Source of the DNA: Planctomycetaceae bacterium
GTDB taxonomy: Bacteria; Planctomycetota; Planctomycetia; Planctomycetales; Planctomycetaceae
NCBI GenBank assembly: GCA_029259815.1
Contig: JAJDEJ010000346.1
Span: 1-43,429 of the forward strand
Length of the DNA: 43,429 nt
Direction: 5' to 3'
The translations under genes and the position numbers were made by a program. Positions 32,809 through 42,454 of the stretch are shown piece after piece. The notes under the pieces are model-generated. The model was not told the origin of the DNA, ran no database searches, and was given only the letters and a program-made list of their open reading frames with translations. Positions within the stretch are counted from its first letter, which is position 1, and every line of letters starts with the position of its first letter.

Positions 32809-34500
32809 TCAGCGTTTCTGCATCTTGGCCCAGGCGTCCCGCAGGGTCACACTGCGATTGAATACCGGCTTCTCAGCCGTCGTCGCATTCGCATCCAGCG
32901 TGAAGTAGCCCAGTCGCTCAAACTGCACAGGCGTCCCCGCATCGAAGTCCGCCAGCGAAGGTTCCAGCCGGCAGTCGGTCAGCGTCTCAAGTGAATTCTC
33001 ATTGAGATGCGACTTCCAGTCCTCATCATCGGGGATCTTACTCAGGTCTTCGACCTTACACAGGTGATCATACAGACGGACCTCGGCGTTGATCGCATGC
33101 TCCGCACTCACCCAGTGCAACGTCCCCTTGACCTTGCGGCCATCGGGAGCGTCACCCCCTTTTGTCGCCGGATCGTACGTCGCGAGCAATTCGACAACCT
33201 CACCTGCGTCGTTCTTGATCACGTCGGTACAGGTGATGAAGTACGCATACCGCAGCCGCACTTCTCGACCCGGCGCGAGCCGAAAGAATTTCTTGGGAGC
33301 GTCTTCCATGAAGTCCTCCTGCTCGATAAACAGTTCCCGACCGAACGGCACCATCCGCGTGCCGGCCGACTCATCTTCCGGACTATTGACTGCCTCCAAC
33401 TCCTCGCTCTCGCCCTCAGGATAGTTCGTGATCACAACCTTGAGTGGCCGCAGCACCCCCATACGACGCTCGGCTCGCTTGTTGAGATCCCCTCGCAGAG
33501 CATTCTCCAGCACAACCATATCCGTCATGCCGTTGTAACGGGTGATGCCGATGTCGTCACAGAATGCCCGAATCGCCTCCCGCGTGTACCCCCGACGACG
33601 CAACCCGCACAACGTCGGCATGCGCGGATCATCCCAGCCATCGACTTGCCCGCCCTCGACCAGTTCGAGCAACTTGCGTTTGCTCATGACCGTGTACGTC
33701 AGACTCAGCCTAGCGAATTCGTACTGTTTGGAGGGAAAGATACCGAGTTTCTCGATGAACCAGTCGTACAACGGCTTGTGTGTCTCGAACTCCAGCGTGC
33801 AGATCGAGTGCGTCACTTCTTCCAGAGAGTCGCTTTGTCCGTGGGCAAAGTCGTACATCGGATAGATGCACCAGTCACTGCCCGTGCGATGATGCTCCGC
33901 ATGTCGAATGCGGTACATCGGCGGGTCACGCAGGATGAGATGCTTCGATGCCATGTCGATCTTCGCCCGCAGCAGATGCTCGCCGTCCGCGAACTCCCCC
34001 GCCCGCATCTTGGCGAACAAATCGAGATTCTCCTCAACCGATCGCTCCCGATCCGGCGAGTTGGTCCCCGGCTGACTCGACGTCCCCCGCTGCGCCCGAA
34101 TCTCCTCCGGCGACTGACTGTCAACGTACGCATCCCCCTGCCGAATCAGCTGACACGCCCACTCATACAACTGCTCAAAGTAGTCCGACGCAAAGTGCAA
34201 CTCGTCCCACTCGAACCCCAACCAACGGACATCCTCCTGAATCGAGTCCACATACTCGACGTCCTCCTTCGTCGGATTCGTATCATCAAACCGCAGATTG
34301 CACCGCCCCCCAAACTCCTCCGCGATGCCAAAATTCAGGCAAATCGACTTCGCATGCCCAATGTGCAAATACCCATTCGGCTCAGGCGGAAACCGCGTCT
34401 GCACCCGCCCATCGTGCTTGCCGGCTGCAACGTCGTCGGCCACGACCTGTCGGATCACGTCCAGCTTCTTCTCACCCTCACTCGTCTCATCAGCAGACAT
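32809..34500 (-). CDS. glnS: Glutaminyl-tRNA synthetase
   Basis: A 563-residue class I aminoacyl-tRNA synthetase that charges tRNA-Gln in the cytoplasm. The signature [16 protein letters not shown] has HIGH at 46-49, and VMSKRK at 271-276 is the KMSKS equivalent. NLRFDDTNP, the [12 protein letters not shown] segment and a C-terminal anticodon-binding beta-barrel region complete a normal-length enzyme. ATG 34500 has AAGGAG 5 nt upstream; the codon before it (GTG) is not needed. A serine/glutamine-rich stretch near residues 138-152 ([18 protein letters not shown]) is a usual site of variation. Single gene with its own upstream region. Confidence 0.97.
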   Translation of the reverse strand: MSADETSEGEKKLDVIRQVVADDVAAGKHDGRVQTRFPPEPNGYLHIGHAKSICLNFGIAEEFGGRCNLRFDDTNPTKEDVEYVDSIQEDVRWLGFEWDELHFASDYFEQLYEWACQLIRQGDAYVDSQSPEEIRAQRGTSSQPGTNSPDRERSVEENLDLFAKMRAGEFADGEHLLRAKIDMASKHLILRDPPMYRIRHAEHHRTGSDWCIYPMYDFAHGQSDSLEEVTHSICTLEFETHKPLYDWFIEKLGIFPSKQYEFARLSLTYTVMSKRKLLELVEGGQVDGWDDPRMPTLCGLRRRGYTREAIRAFCDDIGITRYNGMTDMVVLENALRGDLNKRAERRMGVLRPLKVVITNYPEGESEELEAVNSPEDESAGTRMVPFGRELFIEQEDFMEDAPKKFFRLAPGREVRLRYAYFITCTDVIKNDAGEVVELLATYDPATKGGDAPDGRKVKGTLHWVSAEHAINAEVRLYDHLCKVEDLSKIPDDEDWKSHLNENSLETLTDCRLEPSLADFDAGTPVQFERLGYFTLDANATTAEKPVFNRSVTLRDAWAKMQKR

Positions 34501-34697
34501 CACAACTCCTTCAGTTCTCCAAGTCTGTCACAATCGAGTGGTTCACCTCGATGACACGCAAAGTGTATCAGGCGTTCACGGTGGGGGTAGTCCGTGCCTC
34601 AGGAATCAAAGTCCTGCGTGTCGAACGCTGTGAATAGCTGCCATTAGGCTTGTCAATGGCGAAGCAGCACTTGGCCAGCAACAGGCCGAGTGAAACT

Positions 34698-35633
34698 TCA
34701 TTTGCTGAATGACTCGTGCTCAATACGGCAGTGAGGCATCGCATCCTGGAGAGACCTGGCTGCCTCCGCTGAGATGTGAGAGTCGACGATCACCAAGTGC
34801 TCCAGGGATTTCAGCTGCGTCAGTTGTCGCACACCGTCGTCCGTAATTCGGCTCATTTCGACTATTGACAGTATCCTGAGGTTTGGGCACTGGCTCGCAA
34901 TGACGTTCAGGGCCTCGTCAGTGATGTCTGTCGAACTCAGGTGCATCTCTTCAAGCGAGGGCATTGGCAACGTGTCTTGGAAACTTGCATCAGTGACATG
35001 TGAACCCCAAAGCGAAAGTATTCTGAGTTTCGGCAACTGGCTCAACTCGTGAAACAAGCGAGATCCCAACAAGGGAGAATCTTCGAGGTCAATAACCTCA
35101 AGTTCGGTCAATTTACTGAGACCTTCGCCCGTCATGCCACAGTTTTCAAAGCCGACCTGCCGGAGATGGGGAAGCTTTGCCAATGCGGAGATACCGACGT
35201 CAGTTACTCGAGGTGAATCAGACACACTCAATGTCGTGATCTTTGAAAAAAGTCCAATATCTCCCATGCTATGGTCAGTAATGGATGTGCCACGTAGTTG
35301 GAGAGCATCAAGAGACGGAAACTGTTGCAGAACGGGAATCGATGCATCGTCAATGTGAGTACCAGTGAAGAAAACGAACCTTACGTCATGATCTACTGCC
35401 AAAAGGACCGGATCGAACTCGACAAGTCGATTGACAAGATGTGAAGCTCGACTTGGGTCAACGTAGACTTCTCCGCCGACTGCCTGCACGCGATGGATTC
35501 CAGCGCGAGCCATCCACCAAGTGCAAACCGCTGCAACGACCAGCAGCATGCCTCCCAGCAAAAGCAATGTACTCACGCTGGGCACACGCAGTTGTCTTGC
35601 TCTCTCGCTGGGCTGATTGGGAATTATGTCCAT
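34698..35633 (-). CDS. Membrane-anchored leucine-rich-repeat protein
   Basis: A 311-residue protein from ATG 35633. About 1-19 is hydrophilic, 20-42 a membrane helix (STLLLLGGMLLVVAAVCTWW), and about 85-300 contains some nine leucine-rich repeats. These are of the RI-like/cysteine-containing kind (LDALQLRGTSITDHSMG, LRILSLWGSHVTDASF, LEEMHLSSTDITDEAL, LRILSIVEMSRITDDGV). Such proteins usually present a binding surface for another protein. A longer frame upstream to 35879 shows no protein-like sequence. The partner cannot be told from neighbours. Planctomycetes carry many similar proteins. Confidence 0.85.
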   Translation of the reverse strand: MDIIPNQPSERARQLRVPSVSTLLLLGGMLLVVAAVCTWWMARAGIHRVQAVGGEVYVDPSRASHLVNRLVEFDPVLLAVDHDVRFVFFTGTHIDDASIPVLQQFPSLDALQLRGTSITDHSMGDIGLFSKITTLSVSDSPRVTDVGISALAKLPHLRQVGFENCGMTGEGLSKLTELEVIDLEDSPLLGSRLFHELSQLPKLRILSLWGSHVTDASFQDTLPMPSLEEMHLSSTDITDEALNVIASQCPNLRILSIVEMSRITDDGVRQLTQLKSLEHLVIVDSHISAEAARSLQDAMPHCRIEHESFSK

Positions 35634-36216
35634 ACGGTCCAGTTTACAATGGGATGCTCGTTTTGAGATGGGTTCAATCGAGCAGCGCTCGATCCCATAG
35701 CCGCAACCTTGAGGAGCGGTTTGGTTGATCGTGGGTGGACATCGCACGGTTGAGGTATCCGTTCGGCAGAACGTGCGTGAGCGTGCACGTAAGTGCCAAT
35801 GACATGAGCGGCTCATTCGCGGCACAACCCGTTGGTCCACTACCACTTCCGGCACCACAGCAGGAACTGCCGGAATCATTCTTACGTTTCGTGGGGTCTT
35901 CAGACTGGACGGAACTTTGATCGTTCGGATATCAATCCCGCCCCGCTCTCGAATTTGATTCCCCTACTCACAACTCAACCCGCGAACAGAAGCAGCGCTG
36001 TCGGTCCGCTGATGGACAGTGGTGCCGATGAGTCGTTCGTTGACAGATCGTTCAACAAACAACCCCTGAGGCTGATTTAGAAACCTCTTCCAACATTCCA
36101 AGACTAACGATCATCGCTTGCGGCTGAGCACCACCACTCCCTGTCGATACGCTGGGCGCCCGTGCAAACCGCGGGTGGTCAAAGACACCTCACTTTCCAT
36201 CCTGGATCATATTTCG
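35634..36216. other. Gene-poor stretch upstream of the sigma-factor region
   Basis: No gene is supported here. A bulged hairpin at 35669-35697 (ATCGAGC-AGC-GCTCGAT flanked by TGGG/CCCA) lies just upstream of the leucine-rich-repeat gene. A short open frame at 35804-35920 encodes a Pro-rich 38-residue peptide without ribosome site. A GCTTGCGGCTGAGCAC repeat copy lies at 36116-36131. Confidence 0.5.
36116..36131. repeat. GCTTGCGGCTTAGCAC-type motif, single copy
   Basis: GCTTGCGGCTGAGCAC differs at one base from the consensus of the copies at 14533-14594 and 16287-16302. It lies in an intergenic region, like the others. Confidence 0.6.
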
Positions 36217-36366
36217 ATGTCCAAAGTCTACATCTTCCAAGCGTCAACGACTCGTGAGGCACTCATGCGTCTCCAGCAAGAACTGGACAAGGAAACAAGT
36301 GCGCCCAGACGTCAGGCACAGCAGCGTTGCGACGAAGACAGCGTCTCCAGTCGTGGCCTGTCATGA
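36217..36366 (+). pseudogene. Short ORF resembling an FlhF N-terminus (possible remnant)
   Basis: Encodes 49 residues starting MSKVYIFQASTTREALMRLQ. The pattern F-x-A-x4-EAL-x5-EL matches the first 25 residues of FlhF proteins, the SRP-type GTPase of flagellar placement, where MxIKxFxAxxMxEALxxxxxELG is usual. The rest (ETSAPRRQAQQRCDED...) does not resemble FlhF, and no GTPase domain follows before the sigma-factor gene 220 nt downstream. In flagellated planctomycetes I would expect flhF near a FliA/WhiG-type sigma gene, so this may be a decayed flhF start. It could also be a chance match or an independent small gene. Ribosome site is weak. Confidence 0.35.
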
Positions 36367-36461
36367 TCGGGCAATCACCCTCGGTTGGAAGAGTCTGACG
36401 ATTACGTAGCTTTCGCGAGTTTTGATGAACATGGCGGTCACGACTGACCGATACAAATCAA

Positions 36462-36530
36462 GTGACGAGTTTCCGTTGATGGGGTGTGATGCGCTTGGTT
36501 CACACAGCCTCATCACCGGAAACTCGTCAC
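36462..36530 (+). promoter_or_regulatory. Long imperfect hairpin in the sigma-factor leader
   Basis: GTGACGAGTTTCCG (36462-36475) pairs perfectly with CGGAAACTCGTCAC (36517-36530). Pairing continues imperfectly through TGATG and TGTGA to a 10-nt loop. It sits 57 nt before the sigma-factor ATG. It could be the terminator of whatever lies upstream or a structured 5' leader. Confidence 0.55.
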
Positions 36531-36586
36531 CTGTCACGGACGACAACTGAGCCTTACAGCAAGATGCTGCTGTCACGGAGGACTAT

Positions 36587-37363
<777 letters not shown>

Positions 37364-37381
37364 GCAACAACATCACATCAC

Positions 37382-37414
37382 ACACCCACGGTTCGCATTG
37401 CGGACCGTGGGTGT
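37382..37414 (+). terminator. Hairpin after the sigma-factor gene
   Basis: ACACCCACGGT (37382-37392) and ACCGTGGGTGT (37404-37414) form a perfect 11-bp stem; the loop holds a further CGCA/TGCG mini-stem. It starts 18 nt after the stop. No T-run follows, so it is probably a terminator of the non-canonical kind; it also lies before the end of the convergent cytochrome gene. Confidence 0.6.
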
Positions 37415-37519
37415 TGGCATTGGCAGACGTCGATCACGCTCGCATTGACGATCTGAGCGTCACATTGAGAATGTCGGCGGGTGAGTGCCACAGACTGGCC
37501 TAATTCCTGGCTGACCAAA

Positions 37520-40342
37520 TCAATAGCCCGAAGGACGACGGGGCGGGACTTGGGGAGGACCCGGCGGCGGTGCGAATCCAGTGGACGGTCCTTCGCCGGG
37601 AGGCAGATCGTCCGGTGGACCCTCTTGCTGTGGCGGACCACCGGCAACGGGTTGCGGCTCGGGCGGTCCCTCAGGCAGACCAATCGGTGGCATCGGCTCC
37701 GCTACGCGGGGCTGAGCCTTCTCGATCAAGGCCAGCAGATCGTAGACGTACTGTTGATCAACCGGTGACAACACATCCCAAGGCAGCGTGTAGTACCGCA
37801 CACGACCTTTGCTCACCTTGGCGTAGGCGACCAATTGTTCGAGATGCTTCAGGTACGCCTGATCCCCTTCGCTGAATTCGCTGCGGGGGACATCGATGTA
37901 ATTCAGGGGTGCGTCCGGCAAGTTGACATCGCCGATTCGCACAAGATGATCAGACGCGGGGTTGCCCTTGAAGACCCAGAACACGCCGGACACCTCTCGC
38001 TCGTAATCCTCCTGCCCGATCGACCAGACTCGGGGTAACAGTTCAACCCGGACATCACCTGTCCTCGTCACGGTCATGAATCGAGCAGTCACGATCTCAT
38101 CACCCTGATTGTTGACCCATGTGTGGATGAAGTCTTCGGGCGTCAGTGGTTTGACATCTTCGACAGGAATGTTCCCCGGCGGCGGTCCGGGGTTGCCAGC
38201 GGTCGTCGGCAGTCCCCCTGGAGGAGCGTTCCCGGGAGGCGGCGATGCGGGCCCTCCAGCTGGAGTGGCGGTCGGTACGTTGCCCGCGACGGGAGTCGCT
38301 TGAGGAGCGATTCCTGCCGGAGCCGTTCCCGCCACTGGGGTGACCGTTGGCGTCTGGGCGACCCCGGTCGGCTGATTCGCAGCCGGTGTGGTGGGCGTCG
38401 TTGCCGCCAGCTCGGTTGATGCCGAGGAGTTATTCTCTCCGAACGCTTCTCCCAGACCAAACTCTTGCGCTGCCTCTTTGAATTCGGCAAGAAACTGCTT
38501 TCGTTTGACTTTGCCGTTCGGCAACTTCAATGGCCCCAGCACGCGAGCGATGGCAGGCGTCTCGTCCAGCAAGGAAACGAACTGTTCTTCGGTCACGCCG
38601 AACTCGGCTGCCGCCAACGCGCGGTCGACTGCCTGATCGAACCGCTTGGCCATGTGAAACACCGGCTCACTCGTGTCCGTCAGTCGATCGAAGCCAATTT
38701 CCTTCAGCGCCCCTTCAAAACGTTCCGTGTCCTCGTCCATGACGCCGTTGATAATATCCGCGTCGGGGTATTGGCGAAGAATGCGGTCAGCGTTCGGGAA
38801 GGCGTCACGGTTCGCAAGCACATTCGGTCGCACCTCGTCCTGCTTGCGGATCATGCCATTCGCGTGACACGACATACAGGACAATCCACACACAACGGCC
38901 CGGTCCGCCTGTTTGTCGTCAGCGACAATCTCAATCGGCCCCTTGTCGATACGGTTGCCCTCGCCGTCAACGAGCATGTAAGCCTGCATTCCATTCGGCA
39001 GATTCCAGATGATCTCGCCGCCGTCATGATCGAACGCATCGTCGCCATCGGGGCCGAGTGGATGTTCGAGGACGTTCTGCTTGTCGGTGCTGGAGGCGAA
39101 GTCGTAACTCACCCAGAAGCCGCCATGCGTGAAGGCATGCCGCTCAATCATGCGGTTGTTGTCCGAGACGCCCGATTCAACGAATGCGGCCCGGACCACC
39201 TTGTCGTCTGCGATGTTCTGATCAACATCAACGTTGACCTCCGGAAGCTTCAGCAGATTGTCGAACTGCTCGGGAATCTCCAGGATGTCGTAGTAGAGCG
39301 GTGCCCGCGAGGCTCGTGAGACGAACCAGTCAGCACGCACGTTTGGCACGTCGGTGCCGGTCAGCTCGCGGACCTTGAGGCCGTCCGGTGTCGAGACAGT
39401 CGTGGCGTACGGGTCGGTCTCGACAATCGCGTCCCAGGTGTCAGCGTCCCATCCGAGATCCGAGAGTTGAATTCGCAACAGCGTCTCCTCTTCACCAACT
39501 CGCTCGGGTATGACGAGTTCCGGCTTCCAACTCAGGCTGTTCAGCAACTTGGCCATTGCCAGTCGATACGTTTCCATCTCGTCCTGTGACAGGCCCGCGT
39601 TGTACAAATGCGTCAACGTGAAGTACCGGGTGTCGCGACTCACTGCCGCATCGAGCGAGTTGAGGTCTGCACGCATCGCCAGCAAAAGCGAGTCGTTGCT
39701 GACCGGTTCTCGGACATCGTCGCCACCGCTCACGGATGAGGCGCCCGCGTCGATCCACGCTCGCACTAACTCCAGCTCCGATTCGCTGAACGGCTCGCCC
39801 TCACCCGGCGGCGGCATCTCGCCGTCCTCGATGCGTGTGAACAAGTACGAATTCTCCGAATCGCTCGCTGTCACGTAAGCGTCGTCATCGGTCAGCTTGT
39901 CGAGCCGAAGCACGAAGTTGAATCCCCCCTCGTCACTGCCCCCGTCGCCGTGGCAGCGATGGCATCGCTCCTCGAAAAGTGTGGTCACTTGTGAAGCCAA
40001 TTCATCGTCGCCAGAAATACTGACTTCCGAGTTTTCGCCTCCGACAGGCAGTTGCCCTTGGACCGCCTGTTTCAAGGCAGCGATATCGATTCCGTCGTTC
40101 TTCCAGACGGCATACCCAATGCCGCCCAGAACCAACAGGGCCAAGACAACCATTTTCCCGCGACCGCCACGCCGTTCGCTTACTGGCTCGATTGCACTCA
40201 CGGGCGCTGCGACTCGTCCTTGCGAGGGCCGTAACTTAATACGAATGCCTTTGCCGCAGTTGCCGCAGCGGACGACGTCGCCCCCTTGAGTTTCAGCAGG
40301 CAATTCAAGTTCAGTGCCGCACTTTTTGCATGTAATTCGCAT
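37520..40342 (-). CDS. Membrane-anchored zinc-ribbon dihaem c-type cytochrome
   Basis: A 940-residue protein from ATG 40342 (GGAG 8 nt upstream). Residues 1-35 form a zinc ribbon (C5, C8, C26, C29: CKKC...CGNC) in the cytoplasm. About 64-79 is a membrane helix. After it, a cytochrome c domain has CHRCH at 127-131 and EMPPPGEGEPF as the likely axial-Met region. The long middle part holds a second haem site, CMSCH at 489-493. About 640-780 is Ala/Pro/Thr-rich low-complexity, and the last 80 residues are Pro-rich. Planctomycetes have many large cytochromes of unknown partners. Redox role is likely; the pathway is not evident from neighbours. Confidence 0.85.
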   Translation of the reverse strand: MRITCKKCGTELELPAETQGGDVVRCGNCGKGIRIKLRPSQGRVAAPVSAIEPVSERRGGRGKMVVLALLVLGGIGYAVWKNDGIDIAALKQAVQGQLPVGGENSEVSISGDDELASQVTTLFEERCHRCHGDGGSDEGGFNFVLRLDKLTDDDAYVTASDSENSYLFTRIEDGEMPPPGEGEPFSESELELVRAWIDAGASSVSGGDDVREPVSNDSLLLAMRADLNSLDAAVSRDTRYFTLTHLYNAGLSQDEMETYRLAMAKLLNSLSWKPELVIPERVGEEETLLRIQLSDLGWDADTWDAIVETDPYATTVSTPDGLKVRELTGTDVPNVRADWFVSRASRAPLYYDILEIPEQFDNLLKLPEVNVDVDQNIADDKVVRAAFVESGVSDNNRMIERHAFTHGGFWVSYDFASSTDKQNVLEHPLGPDGDDAFDHDGGEIIWNLPNGMQAYMLVDGEGNRIDKGPIEIVADDKQADRAVVCGLSCMSCHANGMIRKQDEVRPNVLANRDAFPNADRILRQYPDADIINGVMDEDTERFEGALKEIGFDRLTDTSEPVFHMAKRFDQAVDRALAAAEFGVTEEQFVSLLDETPAIARVLGPLKLPNGKVKRKQFLAEFKEAAQEFGLGEAFGENNSSASTELAATTPTTPAANQPTGVAQTPTVTPVAGTAPAGIAPQATPVAGNVPTATPAGGPASPPPGNAPPGGLPTTAGNPGPPPGNIPVEDVKPLTPEDFIHTWVNNQGDEIVTARFMTVTRTGDVRVELLPRVWSIGQEDYEREVSGVFWVFKGNPASDHLVRIGDVNLPDAPLNYIDVPRSEFSEGDQAYLKHLEQLVAYAKVSKGRVRYYTLPWDVLSPVDQQYVYDLLALIEKAQPRVAEPMPPIGLPEGPPEPQPVAGGPPQQEGPPDDLPPGEGPSTGFAPPPGPPQVPPRRPSGY

Positions 40343-40652
40343 TGGTCGCTCTCCGGGGGGACGCGTCTCGCGACGTCTGAGAATGGTGGCCTCGGTTCCC
40401 ATTGAAGCCTGCCAGCCGCCAACTGTCTACACCGCGACCCTCAGGACCGCATCGGCGTGTGACAGGAGAACGCACAGACTCGTCGATCCTACCGAGGTTT
40501 CTGGAGGTTTCTCAGTATTTGGCCCAACGAATGATGGTCCTACGTGATGGCAAATGACCATCAGAATACCCGACTTGCGCAACCAACGGCGTTGGGGTGA
40601 ACACAGACGCGATCGAAGAAACCGCGTCCCCTCCGTTGGTTCATTGGCTCTC

Positions 40653-41303
40653 ATGATGCGTGCAACTGTCTCACCTCTCGCTCTGCAACCGGGCGACATT
40701 GCTGCCTGTTACGGCGTCGACTTGACCAGTCGGCTCATCCGCTACGGCACCGCCTCACTCCTCGGACCACGCGACCTTCGCTGGCCCCCATCGCACGTCG
40801 CCATCTGTTGTCAGCGTGAAGAGCAAACTGTGTGGGTCGAGTCCACGACACTTTGCCCGCACCCCTGCCTCATCCGACAACGACCTGTCGCAGGCGTACA
40901 GGCTCATCGTCCCATCGACCGCATGCGTGACTACATTCACCGAGGTGGACGAGTCGATGTGTACCGACTGACGGAGATCAATCGTCTCAGCGAAGCCGAA
41001 AACGAACTCCTCTCGCGCATCCTTCTCGATCACTTCATCAAACGACACGTCCGCTATGACGTCGGCGGGGCTCTGCTCTCCGGCACTCGCATGTTCCAAC
41101 GCACTCAACTTTTCCCCGGCGCAGACCTCGAACGACTCTTCTGCTCCGAACTCATCGCAGCCGTTCTCATGCGACTCGGTCGCCTGAACCACGACAACCC
41201 GACCCGCTTCCACCCTGGTCGCCTCCTCCGCCAACTCGTCCTCACCGGCAAGTACCACCGCGTCGCCTCCTACCAACGGAGCCTCCCATGCGACGGAACA
41301 TGA
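40653..41303 (+). CDS. YiiX-like permuted papain-fold (NlpC/P60-like) hydrolase
   Basis: A 216-residue protein from ATG 40653 (40656 is equally possible; the longer frame to 40554 adds only unlikely basic sequence). The order of motifs is that of YiiX/DUF830-type permuted NlpC/P60 proteins: LQPGDIAACYG near the start, then SHVAICC with the probable catalytic His, VWVEST with an acidic residue, and LFCSELIAAVLMRLG with the probable nucleophile Cys. Members cleave amide bonds in peptidoglycan-like or lipid substrates. No signal peptide. It overlaps the next gene by 16 nt, indicating coupling, and starts a three-gene block reaching 43138. Confidence 0.75.
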   Translation: MMRATVSPLALQPGDIAACYGVDLTSRLIRYGTASLLGPRDLRWPPSHVAICCQREEQTVWVESTTLCPHPCLIRQRPVAGVQAHRPIDRMRDYIHRGGRVDVYRLTEINRLSEAENELLSRILLDHFIKRHVRYDVGGALLSGTRMFQRTQLFPGADLERLFCSELIAAVLMRLGRLNHDNPTRFHPGRLLRQLVLTGKYHRVASYQRSLPCDGT

Positions 41304-42424
41304 TACTCTTTCTTGCCGTGTTCTCGCTGATGTCGGTCGCGGCCTCGTCGACATCGTTCGGCGAGAGTCTCACCGAGGAGTCACACCAAGCAGCTTGGTG
41401 TCCGACACGTCCTGCCTTGATCGTCTGGACGTCACGCAGATGCGTTCCCTGCCAATCATTCTGGCATGACTTGCAGAACGACGCGTCATTCCGAAAGGCT
41501 CTCACCTCTCGCTACTGCGTGCAGTGGATCGATGCCGACGTCTATCGTAACGCGGCGAACCAACGAGGCATTCACACAGTTCCCACGTTCGAGACTCCTG
41601 ATGAAGTGGTCGCAGGATATCAGGGCAAGCATTGGCTCTTGGATCGACTGACGGCTGTCACGATCGAAAACGGATTCGATGGAGCCTCCACCAACTCACT
41701 ACAAGCAAACGTCGACGAAGTCCAAAGTCACCTGACCGAAGAGCAAGCGGACATTTCCCCCGCACCGCTGCCTGAACTCCTTCGTCCGCGCCGCTCTCCC
41801 GCGACGGCTCCCCGCTCGAATGAGGCTCCGAATACTCCTGAGTCACCAGAAGAACCTTCCCCGCATCCAACTCGGATCGTTCCGCCGGAGTCGATCGACG
41901 CAGCCACCACACCTCAACGCAATCTCCAATCTCGGCCAACCAGGCAACCGTCATTCTGGTCGCGAATGAGCCGGGCTTTCACACAAACCGCACCGATCGC
42001 ACTTACGGCTCTCGAACTCGCCGGACTCATCAGCGGAACGGCCGCAACCGGAGGCGTTGGCACCCTCGCCGTCGCTGCACTGTGGAGAGTCTTGAATCGA
42101 CGACGCCAGCGTCAACGCTCTCGAAGATCGAGTGAGTCCTCACCAACAGACGACACTCAAAAAGAGGAGGGGACACCGCAGGCAGCGACCCGTGCCCCCT
42201 TTCCCCGCCAGTTGGATGAAGCACGTGAGTTACTTGCACTGCGACAATCAGAAGGACGTGTGGCAGTACTTGACGCCCTGCGAGGCATGTTCCTCGACGA
42301 CGAACTGACCAAACTGACGTCGACCGGCGACGACACCGAGACCACCGTTGCACGCCGACTGCAAACCAGCATCGACGCCCGCGTCGACGAGGTTGCTCCT
42401 CTGTCGACGACGCTTGACGCCTAA
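41288..42424 (+). CDS. Exported thioredoxin-fold protein with C-terminal membrane segment
   Basis: A 378-residue protein. Signal peptide about 1-25 (MRRNMILFLAVFSLMSVAAS). About 38-125 is a thioredoxin fold: TSRRCVPCQSFW holds the CVPC redox motif and IHTVPTFE the expected cis-proline. About 150-225 is a Pro-rich linker. About 232-265 is hydrophobic (ALTALELAGLISGTAATGGVG), followed by a very basic segment (NRRRQRQRSRR) and a charged helical tail to 378. The combined order, thioredoxin then anchor then basic tail, is unusual. GGAG lies 6 nt before the ATG; the start is inside the preceding gene. Partner or substrate is unknown. Confidence 0.72.
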   Translation: MRRNMILFLAVFSLMSVAASSTSFGESLTEESHQAAWCPTRPALIVWTSRRCVPCQSFWHDLQNDASFRKALTSRYCVQWIDADVYRNAANQRGIHTVPTFETPDEVVAGYQGKHWLLDRLTAVTIENGFDGASTNSLQANVDEVQSHLTEEQADISPAPLPELLRPRRSPATAPRSNEAPNTPESPEEPSPHPTRIVPPESIDAATTPQRNLQSRPTRQPSFWSRMSRAFTQTAPIALTALELAGLISGTAATGGVGTLAVAALWRVLNRRRQRQRSRRSSESSPTDDTQKEEGTPQAATRAPFPRQLDEARELLALRQSEGRVAVLDALRGMFLDDELTKLTSTGDDTETTVARRLQTSIDARVDEVAPLSTTLDA

Positions 42425-42454
42425 CTCCCATCTCCAAATCCCCAAGGAATTCCC

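Noticed and set aside
33007..34554. 515-residue open frame antisense to glnS
   Set aside because: It covers almost all of a fully conserved glutaminyl-tRNA synthetase and has no protein-like motifs; its openness follows from codon bias on the other strand.
34586..34625. tRNA-like segment with CAGGA...TCCTG stem
   Set aside because: Only one short stem is present; there is no T-arm GTTCGAATC-type loop, no D-arm and no acceptor stem.
35804..35920. 38-residue Pro-rich peptide frame (MSGSFAAQPVGPLPLPAPQQ...)
   Set aside because: Looks mildly protein-like, but there is no ribosome site, no family resemblance and no neighbour to support it.
38465..39319. 284-residue plus-strand frame opposite the cytochrome gene
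   Set aside because: The minus strand holds the CMSCH haem site and continuous homology-like sequence; the plus frame has none.
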